From Spirochaetales bacterium (GTDB lineage: Bacteria; Spirochaetota; Spirochaetia; Treponematales; Rectinemataceae), in the NCBI GenBank assembly GCA_015657395.1, contig JADLKI010000004.1:613-6014 (forward strand): a DNA stretch of 5,402 bases, read 5' to 3'. Shown here piece by piece: positions 4,686-5,402 of the stretch. The notes under the pieces are model-generated. The model had not been told where the DNA came from. It searched no databases and worked only from the letters and a program-made list of their open reading frames with translations. The translations under genes were made by a program, and so were the position numbers. The stretch's first letter is position 1. Each line of letters begins with the position of its first letter.

Positions 4686-5402
4686 AGTCCAGGAGACTGG
4701 CGAGCTGCGGGAAGCGGGCGCTGAACTGCCGCTCGAGAATGTACCGGGCGAGATCGAACACATGGGCGCCCGTGCGCGCGATGATCGCCGAATCCGCGGT
4801 GACGATGAGCTCCCCTTCCCAGTATGCCAGAAGGTGATCGACGCCGTTTTCCAGCTGCACCTCGGCCCTGATCCCCCGCTGTGCGAAGGCTTCCCTGAGA
4901 AAGCCGGCCTGGCGCCCGCTCGATGACACGGGCGCGTCGAGAAAAAAGGTGATTGCATCGAGATTCAGGGTCGCCAGTATGTCGACGGTGAGCTGTGCCA
5001 TGCGCTCGAAGCCGCGGTGGTCCGCGATGCGGCCGTGCGCCCCGCCGACATCCCTCAGAAAGCCGTCGGTGGCGACGAACATCGGGTGACCGTGCATATA
5101 GTTTGTGAGCGTAAAGAGAATATTGTAGCCATCGATGCCCAGCGTCGCGCCCTCCCACGGGCTGCGCACAAGCTTCGCGCGGTTGGTCTGGGAGGCGGCG
5201 CGCGACAATACGCCCCGGTAGAGCATCATGCGCCCGTTGTGGGAGAGCCGGTAACGGTCGCCGACCAGTTTCAGGCTCGCATCGACGGGGTATTCCTTGT
5301 CCAGAAGGAGGCGGTAGTCCCGCACGGCTCCGACAAAAGCTTCGTCGAAGCGGTCGACAGTGCTCTCCGGTGGCCGCCCGCCGGGGCTCTCTTCGGGACG
5401 GA
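4684..5402 (-). CDS. DUF434/DUF5616 protein, possible PIN/NYN-like nuclease (5' end outside the window)
   Basis: The minus-strand frame is open from the right edge to TAA at 4684-4686, giving 238 residues. A GTG at 5325-5323 is internal, because the family motif already begins before it (FDEAFVGAVRDYRLLLDKEYP). An N-terminal DUF434-type segment (roughly 5370-5200; VRDYRLLLDKEYP, LKLVGDRYRLS, RMMLYRGVLS) precedes a DUF5616-type domain. That domain begins LGIDGYNILFTL (about 5140-5107) and continues with ATDGFLRDVGG, FFLDAPVSSSG, LENGVDHLLAYWEG and LIVTADSAIIARTG. The IDGYN strand and the later spaced aspartates resemble PIN/NYN-fold ribonucleases, in which such acids bind metal. Family assignment is from memory; enzymatic activity is inference and unproven. 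It is convergent with metQ, about 100 nt away, and shows no functional link to it. Confidence 0.75.
   Translation of the reverse strand, partial: RPEESPGGRPPESTVDRFDEAFVGAVRDYRLLLDKEYPVDASLKLVGDRYRLSHNGRMMLYRGVLSRAASQTNRAKLVRSPWEGATLGIDGYNILFTLTNYMHGHPMFVATDGFLRDVGGAHGRIADHRGFERMAQLTVDILATLNLDAITFFLDAPVSSSGRQAGFLREAFAQRGIRAEVQLENGVDHLLAYWEGELIVTADSAIIARTGAHVFDLARYILERQFSARFPQLASLLD

Noticed and set aside
4611..4724. 37-codon plus-strand ORF (ATG 4611) behind a GAGGAG-like site
   Set aside because: It runs straight through the terminator hairpin and into the antisense of the DUF434/DUF5616 gene. The product is low-complexity Gly/Ala/Pro. Probably chance.

Overview
This 5.4-kb window is bacterial chromosomal DNA, moderately to highly GC-rich and gene-dense. 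The origin looks diderm: a lipoprotein signal peptide with a relaxed lipobox, an exported methionine-binding protein without a lipid-anchor cysteine, and an RseC/MucC-type inner-membrane protein. The gene set (ComEB-type dCMP deaminase, YmdB-family protein, RseC, a MetN without its usual C-terminal domain, a DUF434/DUF5616 protein) would fit a spirochaete such as a Treponema/Spirochaeta relative. That placement is inference from memory and is tentative.

Layout. Bases 1-84 (minus strand) hold the first 28 codons of a probable lipoprotein that runs off the left edge. A divergent promoter region (85-209) separates it from a plus-strand cluster: dCMP deaminase (210-695), a YmdB-family protein with a degenerate active site (761-1588), and an RseC/MucC-family membrane protein (1557-1977) that overlaps the previous gene and can only be read in full by skipping one base near 1606-1608. 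A hairpin plus T-tract over the rseC stop codon probably ends this unit.

Ten bases further on, a good sigma70-type promoter (1985-2013) begins the D-methionine/L-methionine importer operon: metN ATPase (2210-2944), metI permease (2937-3602) and metQ binding protein (3723-4580). metN is preceded by a leader of about 190 nt. It holds a 22-codon ORF with its own ribosome binding site, several strong hairpins and a very C-rich, G-poor tract just before metN. metN itself has no visible Shine-Dalgarno. The 120-nt metI-metQ gap contains two hairpins, one of which can swap its pairing onto the metQ ribosome binding site. A GC-rich hairpin followed by T5 closes the operon.

The right end (4684-5402, minus strand) is a convergent, 5'-truncated gene for a DUF434/DUF5616 protein whose IDGYN motif and spaced aspartates suggest a PIN/NYN-like nuclease fold.

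Functionally, metNIQ is a self-contained methionine uptake system. The dCMP deaminase feeds dUMP to thymidylate synthesis. The YmdB-like and RseC-like proteins are linked by translational overlap but their joint role is unknown. The observations most worth pursuing are the structured metN leader, the rseC frameshift, the loss of metal ligands in the YmdB homologue, and the possible RBS switch before metQ. No RNA genes, insertion sequences, CRISPR arrays or clear transfer signatures were seen.
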